From NCBI RefSeq assembly GCF_019977395.1, contig NZ_AP024660.1, positions 496,001 through 560,000 on the forward strand: a stretch of 64,000 bases of DNA, written 5' to 3'. The notes under the pieces are model-generated. The model worked only from the letters and a program-made list of their open reading frames with translations, searched no databases and had not been told where the DNA came from. Position numbers and translations under genes: made by a program. Origin of the DNA: Arthrobacter sp. NicSoilC5. GTDB lineage: Bacteria; Actinomycetota; Actinomycetes; Actinomycetales; Micrococcaceae. Positions 26,582 through 35,432 of the stretch are shown piece by piece; the first letter of the stretch is position 1, and every line of letters begins with the position of its first letter.

Positions 26582-26716
26582 ATGATAAGGCGCGTCTTCG
26601 TGACCCATTCGTTATAGTCCGACGTTGCGCGGACTTCGTTGAGGTGAGTGAAGCTGCGCCCAGCCCACCGACGTCGGTGGACTCGAGACCCTCTTCACCT
26701 TCCGGGTCGAAGCATG

Positions 26717-27721
26717 TCAGGGCAAAGAAGCCACTACAGGAGTGCTCCCGTGGGTTTGTTCTGTTGCGGGTCTCGATGTTGCGGAGTCCGGTGCTTCGAC
26801 TGCACCTTTCAGTTCGTCCAAAGTTGGCGGGTTGGCTCCGGCCCGCTGTACGGTGATGGCCGCCGCTGTGGCTGCAGTGCGTCCCAGCTGCTCCAGGACA
26901 GCAGGGGCGAAGCCTTCAGTTCCGCGGGTGAGGAGACCAAGGATGAGCGCGGCCATGTAGGAGTCCCCAGCGCCAATGGTGTCCACGACCGAGGTCCTCA
27001 CCGCAGGGATTGTGACGCCTGCGGCAGCGGAGGTGAATTGGGACCCTTCGGCCCCTTTTGTTATGACCGCCAGGCCGGTGCCGAGCCGGAGGATATGGTC
27101 GGCGATTTCCTCAAGGGTCTTGTTGGGATAGAGCCAGTGGGCGTCTTCGTCGCTGAGTTTCACGACGTCGGTCAGGGATACGAGTTCTTCGAAAATCCCT
27201 TTCGCTTCTGCATGGCTGCCCAGCAACGAGGGACGGATGCTCGGATCGTAGGTCACGGTGCACTGTGCGTGGGCTTGTTCCATCAGGGCTTTGACCACGC
27301 CCGCCCCCGGGCCCAGGAAGGTGGCTATGGAACCCGTGTGGAGGATTTTCGGCAAGTAGGCAGGCGTTGCTGGTGGCAGTTCCCAGTGGATGTCGAAGTC
27401 GTACTCCGCGGAGCCGTCAGACCCAAGGATTGCTGCGGTCGTTGCCGTGCGCGCGAGAAGCTTTGATCCCGGCAGGAGAGTCACTCCTGCCCGGTGTAGG
27501 TGCTCTTCTATCAGTGTGCCGCGTGCATCCGGGGCGATGGCCGTCAGCAGCCCGGTGGCGACGCCCAAAAGCCCTAGGCCGTAGGCGACGTTGGCCGGCG
27601 ATCCACCGGGATGCTCAACCTGGCCGTCCGGAGTGGTGACCACGTCGACGAGTGCTTCGCCGACGACCAGGACGTCCAGGAAGCGTTGGGTGTCATGGGG
27701 AGTTGTTTTGGGGTTTGCCAT
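26717..27721 (-). CDS. PfkB-family kinase (probable fructokinase) of fructan locus 2
   Basis: ATP-dependent sugar kinase of 334 residues. VLVVGEALVDVV, the substrate loop HPGGSPANVAYGLGLLG and the catalytic VDTIGAGDSYMAALI are visible, making a fructokinase-like enzyme that would phosphorylate the fructose set free by the GH32 enzymes. ATG 27721 follows GGAGAGAAG; upstream in-frame codons lie under the hairpin and the GH32 gene. The C-terminal 25 residues are polar and not part of the fold. It is the last gene of fructan locus 2 and is close to the kinase cut off at base 1. Confidence 0.92.
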   Translation of the reverse strand: MANPKTTPHDTQRFLDVLVVGEALVDVVTTPDGQVEHPGGSPANVAYGLGLLGVATGLLTAIAPDARGTLIEEHLHRAGVTLLPGSKLLARTATTAAILGSDGSAEYDFDIHWELPPATPAYLPKILHTGSIATFLGPGAGVVKALMEQAHAQCTVTYDPSIRPSLLGSHAEAKGIFEELVSLTDVVKLSDEDAHWLYPNKTLEEIADHILRLGTGLAVITKGAEGSQFTSAAAGVTIPAVRTSVVDTIGAGDSYMAALILGLLTRGTEGFAPAVLEQLGRTAATAAAITVQRAGANPPTLDELKGAVEAPDSATSRPATEQTHGSTPVVASLP

Positions 27722-27752
27722 GATCTTCTCTCCGGCAGGTGATGGTAGCGGA

Positions 27753-27796
27753 GCGGGCAGGCCATTCGGCGGCTGATGGCAGGACGGCCTGCCCGC
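27753..27796 (-). terminator. strong hairpin between secreted GH32 and kinase genes
   Basis: GCGGGCAGGCC (27753-27763) pairs perfectly with GGCCTGCCCGC (27786-27796), 11 pairs, 22-base loop, 17 bases beyond the GH32 stop. No clear U-run, so it may be a partial terminator or an mRNA-stabilising structure that sets a lower level of kinase expression. Confidence 0.6.
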
Positions 27797-27812
27797 AGCG
27801 TTTTGCGTTGGG

Positions 27813-29408
27813 TTATGACAACGCGCTGATTTCGTTGATCGTGAGGTTGCCGAAGGTGGCAGTTCCCTCGTGTGCGTAAAGACGGATGCCATTGTCGCCG
27901 TCAAGGGGGAACACCCGGTGTGAGTGCACTACCCGTCCGTCTCCTACGAACAGTTCGACGCTTGTCCGGTCAACGAGGATACGGAGCGTTAGGCGCCCTG
28001 CCGAGGGGTCGAAGGGCGTCTGGCTTTCCCCGCCGGTTGGGTTGATGGTGGGTCGCCGGTTCACGTACACGAAGGGGCCGCGGAGGAATGCGCCGGCTGC
28101 GACGTGCCGGCCCCCGCCGGCTGCACGGCAGATCTCAAGGCCAACGTTGGCGGGCGGGCTGGCCGGATCCCACCTCAGCTCACAGTTCAGGTCATAGGCC
28201 AGTGAGTTGATATCGAGGTCCCGGGTGCCGGTGACAGTGACGTCACCAAGGCGGTGGCTTTGCTTAACGTGGTCGCTCAGGCCGGCTGTCGGGGCTGAGA
28301 CGAGGTGGTAGCTGGTGCCGTCCTTCTTCAGCCGGACATCGCGCACGATCATGTCGTCACCGTTGTACGCGTCAGTCGCCAGGGTCGGAGTGTTGTGGGG
28401 GTAGTCCCAGAAGTTCGCCCACCCGAGCGCCCGGCGCAGGGTGGCATCCTCTGCTCCGGAGGTGTCGTGGTGTGGGTAGGTGACTGCTCCGTAGAAGTCA
28501 TAGCCGTAGTCCAGCCATTCCGGCTCGGCCTGGTCGGGAACAAACGAGGTGCCGTTGAATGACCCAATCCAGTACGCGTAGGTTGCGGGCAGGCCGCGGC
28601 CTTTGCCGTTGGCGCTGGTGCCGAGGACCCAGTGCGAAGTACCGTCGTCGGCGGTCATTTGAAAAAGGTCGGGGCACTCAAGCAGCCCCAGATCAGTGCG
28701 GATGAACTCGCCGACCCGCTGCCAGGAGCGCAGGTTCGGGGATGTATAGAAGCCGAGCTTCTGCCCTTCGGCGTTGACCATGAACCACTGACCCCGGTCG
28801 GCGTCCCAGATCACTTTCGGGTCGCGGAAGTCCTGTACTCCGGGGTTGGGCAGGACCGGGGCCGGGTCACCGGGCTGGAACGAGCGCCCACGGTCCGTGG
28901 AGTACCAGAGGTATTGGGCCTGGCGGCCTTGGGGCGCCTGCGTTACGAGGGCAATCACGGCGTTCTCGCCGTATCCGGCAGTGTTTCGTTCGTCGATGAC
29001 AAGGCATCCTGACCAGCAGTCGCCGTTGTCGTTGCTGAACTTTGGAATGGCGACGCCGCGGTCGCGGAAGGAGACGTGGTCGGTGGTGGTCGCGCGGCGC
29101 CACGATGTGCCTCCACCACCCTGCAGGTAATCGCCGTTGTAGAGGTAGTAGTAGTGGTATTCGCCATCGATGTAGATGGGCCGCTGAGGGTCGTTTTTCC
29201 AGTTGTCGGGGACGCTGAAGTGATAAGTCGGGCGCATGCGGATTGGTCCTTTAAAGGGCGGCTTGGCCGGAGTGGCGCTTGGGGTCTCTGGTGGTGCTGC
29301 TCCTGCCGGCTGGGCCAGGGAGGCGGAGAGTGCGAGCGATCCTGTGAAGGCAACCGCTCCACTTCCGGTGAGGAGGGCGCGCCGGGAGACAGGGGGTAAA
29401 TTTTGCAT
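27813..29408 (-). CDS. Tat-exported GH32 levanase / levan fructotransferase-like enzyme
   Basis: Secreted GH32 enzyme of 531 residues. A twin-arginine signal (SRRALLTGSGAVAF) ends near PAGAAPP at about residue 39. Catalytic residues: D73 in WKNDPQRP, D196 in FRDPKV, E244 in LLECPDLF. The block WKNDPQRP rather than WMNDPNG, together with YAYWIGSFNG and YDFYGAVTYP, is closer to levan fructotransferases and levan-specific exo-enzymes of Arthrobacter than to invertases. It therefore probably degrades extracellular levan, giving levan oligomers or difructose anhydride, taken up by the Opp-type importer encoded upstream. Levanase versus fructotransferase cannot be settled by eye. Confidence 0.88.
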   Translation of the reverse strand: MQNLPPVSRRALLTGSGAVAFTGSLALSASLAQPAGAAPPETPSATPAKPPFKGPIRMRPTYHFSVPDNWKNDPQRPIYIDGEYHYYYLYNGDYLQGGGGTSWRRATTTDHVSFRDRGVAIPKFSNDNGDCWSGCLVIDERNTAGYGENAVIALVTQAPQGRQAQYLWYSTDRGRSFQPGDPAPVLPNPGVQDFRDPKVIWDADRGQWFMVNAEGQKLGFYTSPNLRSWQRVGEFIRTDLGLLECPDLFQMTADDGTSHWVLGTSANGKGRGLPATYAYWIGSFNGTSFVPDQAEPEWLDYGYDFYGAVTYPHHDTSGAEDATLRRALGWANFWDYPHNTPTLATDAYNGDDMIVRDVRLKKDGTSYHLVSAPTAGLSDHVKQSHRLGDVTVTGTRDLDINSLAYDLNCELRWDPASPPANVGLEICRAAGGGRHVAAGAFLRGPFVYVNRRPTINPTGGESQTPFDPSAGRLTLRILVDRTSVELFVGDGRVVHSHRVFPLDGDNGIRLYAHEGTATFGNLTINEISALS

Positions 29409-29557
29409 GGGTTCCCTTTCGGTAGACAGCTTCGGTGCTGCTACAGCATGGATATTGATGTTTTCGGGCAGCGCAGGGCGGTGCTGCTGTCGTATTCGAT
29501 GTACCGTGCACCTGCCAGGACAGACGGGACGGGTAGCCCGTTTGTGAAACAGGAATT

Positions 29558-30628
29558 TCAGGTTGCAGGCTGCGGTTCCGTTGAAAGTGCGTGGCCGCCG
29601 CCGGCGCCTGGCCGGTAGAGGTGGCAGCGGACCCAGTGGCGGTCCAGCGGATCGCCCACCTGGTGCCGGACGGGTTCCTCGGCTGAGCAGCGCTGACCCG
29701 GATCGCCTTCGAAGGGGCAGGTGGTGGAATCCATGACAGCCTGCCGGAGCCGGGCGCGCTGAACGGGGTCGTAGGAGCCGGCACGGGCCGGATCCGGAAC
29801 AGCCGAGACCAGCAATTGGGTGTAGGGGTGGGCCGGGTTGGCCAGCAGGTCCAGGGATTCGCCCTCTTCCACGATTTCGCCGGCGAACATGACAGCCGTC
29901 CGGTCCGCGAGGTACCGGGCTGAGGCGAGGTCGTGGGTGATGTAGAGCATGGAGATGCCCTGTTCATCGCGTAGTTTCCGCATCAGGTTCAGCACGCCGA
30001 TGCGAACTGAGACGTCCAGCATGGACGTTGGTTCGTCGGCCAGGATGACTTGAGGTTCGACGGCGAGCGCGCGTGCGATGGCGACCCGTTGACGTTGCCC
30101 GCCTGAGAGTTCGTGGGGGTAGGAGTTGAGCATGTCAGCCTGCAGCCCGACGGTGGTCATGAGCTCCTCGAGACGATGCCGGGTCTGCTCTTCGGTTCCG
30201 CGCCGGCCGGAGCCGCCTTTGCCGTGAATCACGAGTGACCGTCGCAGGAAGTGCTCGACCCGGTGTACGGGGTTGAGGGAGCCGAAGGGGTCCTGGAAGA
30301 CCATCTGAAGCCGGGAGCGGAACGTGCGTGAGGCCTGGAAGCGGTCGCGTTTGAGGACGTCGACGCCGTCGAGGAGTATGGCGCCTTCGCTGGGTTTCTC
30401 AAGCCTCGCGACACAGCGGGCCAGGGTGCTTTTGCCGGAACCTGATTCCCCGACGAGTGCCACGATTTCTCCGCGGCCGATGGTGAGGTCTACATGGTGC
30501 AGTGCCCGGACGGTCTGGCTGGAGAACAGGCCGCCGGTGTGGAATGACTTTCCCAGTCCGCGCACCTCCAGGGCCGGGGTCCGGGTGGAAACATCCGGCC
30601 GTGTTGGGGAGTGGACGGTGTGGCTCAT
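29558..30628 (-). CDS. Opp/Dpp-type ABC ATPase (OppF/DppF type)
   Basis: ATP-binding subunit of 356 residues: Walker A GESGSGKST, signature LSGGQRQR, Walker B VILADEPTSMLD, then the oligopeptide/dipeptide transporter C-terminal region with Cys residues (STTCPFEGDPGQRC) of the oligo_HPY type. Its start overlaps the stop of the partner ATPase by four bases. It belongs to a complete five-gene importer (29558-35273). Sequence family alone would suggest peptides, but the locus context (secreted GH32, intracellular GH32, LacI, fructokinase) argues for fructo-oligosaccharides. Confidence 0.93.
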   Translation of the reverse strand: MSHTVHSPTRPDVSTRTPALEVRGLGKSFHTGGLFSSQTVRALHHVDLTIGRGEIVALVGESGSGKSTLARCVARLEKPSEGAILLDGVDVLKRDRFQASRTFRSRLQMVFQDPFGSLNPVHRVEHFLRRSLVIHGKGGSGRRGTEEQTRHRLEELMTTVGLQADMLNSYPHELSGGQRQRVAIARALAVEPQVILADEPTSMLDVSVRIGVLNLMRKLRDEQGISMLYITHDLASARYLADRTAVMFAGEIVEEGESLDLLANPAHPYTQLLVSAVPDPARAGSYDPVQRARLRQAVMDSTTCPFEGDPGQRCSAEEPVRHQVGDPLDRHWVRCHLYRPGAGGGHALSTEPQPAT

Positions 30629-31572
30629 TGTGCTGCTCCTTCAAAGACGGCGGCTTCGGCGTCAAACGGTGCCACGAAGTGGCCCGGCGCAATTTCGGTA
30701 AGGTCCGGGATGTTCCGGAACTTCACGCCTTCGGGCAGGCCCTTGAGCGGGACCCGCGGGCCCGTGAGCGGCGGGAAAGCGCCCATGAGGGCCTGGGTGT
30801 AGGGGTGCCCGGGGGTGGTGTAGATGTCGTGGGCTTTGGCGGTCTCCACGATGCGGCCGCCGTACATGACGGCCATGCGGTGGGAGAGTTCCACCATCAG
30901 GGACATGTCGTGGGTGATGAACAGGACGGAGAAGCCCAGTTCGCGCTGGAGGTCCTTGATCTGCGCCATGATTTCCTGTTGCACCACCACATCCAGCGCG
31001 GTGGTTGGCTCGTCCAGAATCAGCAGTGACGGCTTCAGGGCGACGGCCATGGCGATAACGGCGCGTTGCCGCATCCCGCCGCTGAGTTGATGCGGATACG
31101 ACTTGAGGCGGCCCGGATCGATTCTCACCAGCTCCAGCAGCTGTGCAGCGCGTCGAAGGGATTCCTGGCGCGAGTAACCGGCGTGCGTGGTGAAAATGTC
31201 GGCCATCTGCTCCCCGATGGTCAGCACCGGGTTCAGCGAGTTCATGGCGGACTGGAACACCATGGCAACGTCCTGCCAGCGAAAACGGCGCAACTCGTCC
31301 TGGCTCATCGCCAGCACGTTCCTGCCTCCGAAGGAGATGCTGCCGGCAGCGATCTTCGCCGGGTCCTTGAGCAGCCGCATGATTGAGTTGGCGATGGTCG
31401 ACTTTCCACAACCCGATTCGCCGGCCAGCCCGAACACCTCGCCGGCGCCGATGCTGAAGGAGACGTTGTCCACGGCCGTGGTCGAGCGGGTGTCTCCGAT
31501 GTACTTGACGGTGAGGTTCTTGACGTCGAGGACTGGTTCGTGGGAGCCGAAGGAGGTCTGGGAGACGGTCAC
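30625..31572 (-). CDS. Opp/Dpp-type ABC ATPase (OppD/DppD type)
   Basis: ATP-binding subunit of 315 residues: Walker A GESGCGKST, signature LSGGMRQR, Walker B LLILDEPTTALD and the C-terminal PPLTGPRVPLKGLPEG region of the OppD family. I set the start at GTG 31572, which overlaps the upstream permease stop by four bases (GTGA) and has AAAGGAG ahead; the frame is open further back inside the permease gene. It works as a heterodimer with 29558-30628. Confidence 0.92.
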   Translation of the reverse strand: MTVSQTSFGSHEPVLDVKNLTVKYIGDTRSTTAVDNVSFSIGAGEVFGLAGESGCGKSTIANSIMRLLKDPAKIAAGSISFGGRNVLAMSQDELRRFRWQDVAMVFQSAMNSLNPVLTIGEQMADIFTTHAGYSRQESLRRAAQLLELVRIDPGRLKSYPHQLSGGMRQRAVIAMAVALKPSLLILDEPTTALDVVVQQEIMAQIKDLQRELGFSVLFITHDMSLMVELSHRMAVMYGGRIVETAKAHDIYTTPGHPYTQALMGAFPPLTGPRVPLKGLPEGVKFRNIPDLTEIAPGHFVAPFDAEAAVFEGAAQ

Positions 31573-32495
31573 TGTGCCGCGCTCCTTTCGGTGGTTGCGG
31601 GTTTGCGGATCTTCCGCAGCCGCGGGTTGGTTACTTCGTCGACTGCGTAGTTGATGAGTGCCAGGGCGAATGCCACCAGGGCGATGCAGAGGCCGGAGGG
31701 GACGAAGACCCACCAGCTTCCGGTGAGCAGGGCGCCTTCGTTTCCGGCCCAGAAGAGGTTGTTTCCCCAGGAGACGGTGCTGACGTCCCCCAGGCCAAGG
31801 AATTCGAGGCCGGCCTGGGCTCCGATGCCGTAGATGACGCAGGCAAGCAGTGTCCCCATCACGATTGATGCCATGTTCGGCAGGATTTCGCGGAACATGA
31901 TCCTTCCGGCGCGCTCTCCGGACACGACGGCGGCAGCTACGAAGTCCTTGGAACGGATGGACAGGGCCTGTGACCGGAGAACGCGAGCCGAGCCGGCCCA
32001 TCCGGTGACGGTGAGTACCAGGACCACGGTGCCCAGTCCCGGGGGCAGGAAGGCGGCCAGGATGACGAGCAGCGGCAGGCCGGGAAGGAGGAGGAAGACG
32101 TTGGTCAGCAGCGACAGTGTTTCGTCGACGAATTTCCCGAAATAGGCCGATGCCAGCCCGACGAGGATACCGACGAAGGTTGACGCAAACCCGACGGTAA
32201 GGCCCACGAACAGGGAACTCCGGGCGCCGTGGACGGTCAGGGCGAGCACGTCCTGGCCCTTGGCAGTGGTTCCGAGCCAGTGCTCGCCGTCCGGTTCCAG
32301 TGAGGCCATGCCGGTGATCCGGGAGGGGTCGCCCGGGAACAGCATGGGCGCGGCCAGCGCCAGGACGATGAAGACGAGCATGATGGCCATGCCGGTCATG
32401 GCCTTCTTGTTGGTGGTGAGTCCGTGGATGAAGCCGCGGTTGGTTTTGCGGGCAGCTTTTGCTTCGGTTGGCTGCTGGAGGATAACGCTGGTCAT
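31569..32495 (-). CDS. Opp/Dpp-type ABC permease (DppC type)
   Basis: Membrane subunit of 308 residues, about six helices, with the N-terminal KAMTGMAIMLVFIVLALAAP segment and EPDGEHWLGTTAKGQDVLA loop of DppC/OppC proteins, and a central TGWAGSARVLRSQALSIRSK coupling region. It lies 32 bases after the DppB-type gene and overlaps the following ATPase by four bases. Channel half of the presumed fructo-oligosaccharide importer. Confidence 0.93.
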   Translation of the reverse strand: MTSVILQQPTEAKAARKTNRGFIHGLTTNKKAMTGMAIMLVFIVLALAAPMLFPGDPSRITGMASLEPDGEHWLGTTAKGQDVLALTVHGARSSLFVGLTVGFASTFVGILVGLASAYFGKFVDETLSLLTNVFLLLPGLPLLVILAAFLPPGLGTVVLVLTVTGWAGSARVLRSQALSIRSKDFVAAAVVSGERAGRIMFREILPNMASIVMGTLLACVIYGIGAQAGLEFLGLGDVSTVSWGNNLFWAGNEGALLTGSWWVFVPSGLCIALVAFALALINYAVDEVTNPRLRKIRKPATTERSAAQ

Positions 32496-32527
32496 GGTCG
32501 GTCCCTTGGTTACTGGGTACGCAGTGC

Positions 32528-33505
32528 TCAGTTGCTGCGCACGCGGGGGTCGAGGCGGACGTAGAGGATGTCCACCAGGAAGTTCGCCAGCAGCACGGCG
32601 GCGGTGATGGTCAGGAACAGGCCCTGCATGAGTGGGTAGTCAAGGCCCTGGACGGCGTTGAGGAGCTGGTAGCCGACGCCGGGGTAGGCGAACACCACCT
32701 CGGTGAGAAGGGCGCCGCCCACGACGAAGCCCAGGCCCATGCCGAAGCTGGTGACGGACGGAAGCATCGCGTTCCTGGCGGCGTACCGGAGCATGATGCG
32801 GGCCGGGCGGAGGCCCTTGGCTTCGGCCATGGTGATGTAGTCCTCGGAGTTGGTGGCGATCATGGTGTTCCGCATTCCAAGCATCCAGCCACCGATGGAG
32901 ACCAGCACGATGGTCAGCGCCGGGAGTACGAGGTGGGCGGCGACGTCTCCGAGGAACTCAGTGGTGAACGCCGGCTCCAGGCCGTCCGTGAACGCGTGCC
33001 GGATCGGGAACCAGCCCAACACCACGCCGAACAGGTACAGCGCGCCCATCGCGAGCCAGAAGTATGGAAACGAACCGATGAAGACCAACACGGGAGGCAG
33101 GGCTGAATCGACCGCGCCGCCGCGGCGCCACGCTGCCAGGATGCCCAGCAGGTTACCGACGACGGCGGCAATCACCAGGGCGGTCCCGCCGAGCAGCAGG
33201 GTCCAGCCGATCTGGGACGAGATGACCTCGGTGACCGGGGTGGGGAACCGTGAAATCGATACCCCCATCTGCCCGGTGAGGATGTTCTGGAGGTAGCCGG
33301 CGTACTGTTCCCAGATGGGCCGGTCGTCTACGCCAAGCAACTTGCGCAGGGCCTCAATCTGTTCGGGCTGCATACGGTCCTGGGAGCGGGCGAACATTCG
33401 GGAGACGGGGTCCCCGGGCATGAAGCGGGGGAGCAGGAAATTCAGGGTGATGGATGCCCAGAAGGCGATCAGGTAGAAACCCAGGCGGCGCAGGATGAAG
33501 CGCAC
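32528..33505 (-). CDS. Opp/Dpp-type ABC permease (DppB type)
   Basis: Membrane subunit of 325 residues with six helices. N-terminus MRFILRRLGFYLIAFWASIT and the PRFMPGDPVSRMF loop are typical DppB/OppB features, and the coupling helix region YITMAEAKGLRPARIMLRYA is intact. ATG 33505 follows GGAGGGAAA. A strong hairpin lies between this gene and the binding-protein gene, which would allow higher binding-protein expression. Confidence 0.93.
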   Translation of the reverse strand: MRFILRRLGFYLIAFWASITLNFLLPRFMPGDPVSRMFARSQDRMQPEQIEALRKLLGVDDRPIWEQYAGYLQNILTGQMGVSISRFPTPVTEVISSQIGWTLLLGGTALVIAAVVGNLLGILAAWRRGGAVDSALPPVLVFIGSFPYFWLAMGALYLFGVVLGWFPIRHAFTDGLEPAFTTEFLGDVAAHLVLPALTIVLVSIGGWMLGMRNTMIATNSEDYITMAEAKGLRPARIMLRYAARNAMLPSVTSFGMGLGFVVGGALLTEVVFAYPGVGYQLLNAVQGLDYPLMQGLFLTITAAVLLANFLVDILYVRLDPRVRSN

Positions 33506-33543
33506 GGTTTCCCTCCAATTCGGGAGTTGTGAAAAGTGTGGGG

Positions 33544-33572
33544 GCTGGCCGCCGGATAGTCCGGCGGCCAGC
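33544..33572 (-). promoter_or_regulatory. 13-pair intercistronic hairpin after the binding-protein gene
   Basis: GCTGGCCGCCGGA pairs perfectly with TCCGGCGGCCAGC around a TAG loop, 27 bases after the stop of the family-5 binding protein. A short T-rich stretch (ACTTTTC) follows on the transcribed strand. Likely partial terminator or 3'-end stabiliser giving excess binding protein over permeases and ATPases. Confidence 0.75.
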
Positions 33573-33599
33573 GGTGTCGCGCGGTGGGCGGCCAGGCCC

Positions 33600-35273
33600 T
33601 TACTTGCGCGGTTCCAGGCTGGTCAGCACCAGAACCGTGGTGGGTGCGCGAACCGAGAGGGTGGCGTAGGGATTGTCCTGGGTGGGCCAGCCAATAAAGC
33701 GGGTGTCGTTGTAGGCACCCCACTCCGGGCCGGAGAAGAGCGGCACCAGCGGTGCGGCGTCGTTGTACTCTTCCTGCAGCTTGTGGGCAATATCCTTCTG
33801 CTTGGACTGGTCCGTGGCGGTAGCGAACTCCGTCAGCAGGGCATCGGCTTTGGGGTCGCCGAAACGGTGGTAGTTGTCGAACGTCTTGGTACCCACCGGC
33901 TTCACCGTGGAGGAGCCCATGGAGGTGTTGAAGTACTTGTACGGGCTGGGGTCGTTGGCGCTCCAGACGATGCCGGAGTCAAAGTCACCGGTTTCGTAGC
34001 CTGACACAACAGCGGCCCAGTCCGGGGAGTCCACTTTCGCGGTCACACCGACTTCTGCCAGGTTCTGGGAGATCACGTTGGCAACCGAGAGCCAGTCGGA
34101 CGAGCTTGAACCCACGGAGATCTTGAACTCGAACGGCTTGCCGTCCTTGAGCGTGCGCTTGCCGTCGGCGCCCTTGGCGTAGCCCGCCTTGTCCAGCAGC
34201 TCATTGGCTTTCTGGACGTCGTGGTTGGTCCAGGTGCAGTTGTCCTTGACCTGGCTGTTCTTCCAGGTTTCGTAGTTGCCGGACAGGCCGGTGCAGTCCG
34301 CGGGCTGGGCGTAGCCGCTCATGCCGATCTTGGTGACCTGGTCCCGGTCCACGGCCATGCTCAGCGCCTTGCGGACGTCCACGTCGTTGAACGGCGCCCT
34401 GGTGGTGTTCAGCTGCCAGTTGATCATGGCGCCCGTGGGCGGGAACCAGTAGTGCCGGTGGTCCTTGTCCTTTGAGACGAAGGTCTTCCCGATGTTCGGG
34501 ATGTACTGCGGAGCCCAGTCCACGTCGCCGTTGGCTGCGGCGAGGTTGGCGCCGTCGTTCCCGGCGAAGGCGAGCATCTTGATGCCGGCGATCTTCTGTT
34601 TCTCCGGCTGCCAGTAGTTGGGGTTCTTCTTCAGCACGAAGGACTGGGCCTGGAAGCTGTCCACCTCGGTGTACGGCCCGGTGCCTACCGGTTTGGCGTT
34701 GGCCTCCTTCTCCGGATCGGCCAGTGCGGCCCAGATGTGTTTGGGCAGGACGCTGAGTTGGCCGACGTCGTAGAGTGCGGGGGACCAGGGCTTGTTGAAG
34801 TTGAACGTGACCTTGTTGCCTTCTGCGCTCACGCCGTCGAGGTACTCGTAGCCGCCCTTGAGCTTCTTCTGAAGCTCGAACGTGTAAGCCACGTCGTCGG
34901 CAACCAGGGGCTGGCCATCGGACCACTTCACACCATCACGCAAGGTGAAGGTGATGGACCTGCCGTCGTCGGCGGCCTTCCAGTCGGTGGCCAGCCACGG
35001 CACGGTGTCTCCCTTGGCCGGGTTGAAGATCAGGAGTGACTCGTAAATGGACTGCTGGACCATGGGGTTAACGGTCGGTGCGAACGGGTTGAAGTTCTGC
35101 ACGAACGTGCCCATGTCTTCGCGGGGGATGGTGAGGAACGCGCCGGCGTTGGCTGCGGCGTCGGTGCCGCCGGGCTTGTTGCCCGTGGCAGAGCAGCCGG
35201 TCAGCAGCATCGCGCCTACGGCCAGTCCGGCCGCGGCAATGCGGGCAGACGTGAAGAACCTGGTTTGTGTCAT
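33600..35273 (-). CDS. family-5 solute-binding lipoprotein
   Basis: Extracellular binding lipoprotein of 557 residues, SBP family 5 (oligopeptide/dipeptide/nickel and some oligosaccharide binders). The signal peptide ends at lipobox LLTGC (Cys 27). The family segment WSDGQPLVADDVAYTFELQK is clear. ATG 35273 has GGAAGAG ten bases upstream. It lies between the LacI gene and the DppB-type permease. Family-5 proteins mostly bind peptides, but some bind oligosaccharides; here the fructan context makes a levan or inulin oligomer, or a difructose anhydride, the best guess. Its first bases and leader recur at 39227-39408. Confidence 0.92.
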   Translation of the reverse strand: MTQTRFFTSARIAAAGLAVGAMLLTGCSATGNKPGGTDAAANAGAFLTIPREDMGTFVQNFNPFAPTVNPMVQQSIYESLLIFNPAKGDTVPWLATDWKAADDGRSITFTLRDGVKWSDGQPLVADDVAYTFELQKKLKGGYEYLDGVSAEGNKVTFNFNKPWSPALYDVGQLSVLPKHIWAALADPEKEANAKPVGTGPYTEVDSFQAQSFVLKKNPNYWQPEKQKIAGIKMLAFAGNDGANLAAANGDVDWAPQYIPNIGKTFVSKDKDHRHYWFPPTGAMINWQLNTTRAPFNDVDVRKALSMAVDRDQVTKIGMSGYAQPADCTGLSGNYETWKNSQVKDNCTWTNHDVQKANELLDKAGYAKGADGKRTLKDGKPFEFKISVGSSSSDWLSVANVISQNLAEVGVTAKVDSPDWAAVVSGYETGDFDSGIVWSANDPSPYKYFNTSMGSSTVKPVGTKTFDNYHRFGDPKADALLTEFATATDQSKQKDIAHKLQEEYNDAAPLVPLFSGPEWGAYNDTRFIGWPTQDNPYATLSVRAPTTVLVLTSLEPRK

Positions 35274-35432
35274 GATGGTTTATCTCTTCCTGTCTTCATC
35301 AGCAAGGTGAAGGGTGGGTGGGGGATTTGCTCTTCGACGTTGATTTCGCGGTCAGACCGAAGAGCGTTCTAGCAGCGGACAGTCGACCAACTGCTGGCCG
35401 GCAGTGATCGGCTGTCCTGCTGTAAGGGCGGC
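35253..35432. repeat. direct repeat, copy A (LacI 3' end / binding-protein 5' end)
   Basis: This 180-base block spans the last 27 codons of the LacI gene, the gap and the first seven codons of the binding-protein gene. It recurs with few changes at 39227-39408, about 4 kb away in the same orientation. Copy A is the functional version. Confidence 0.85.
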
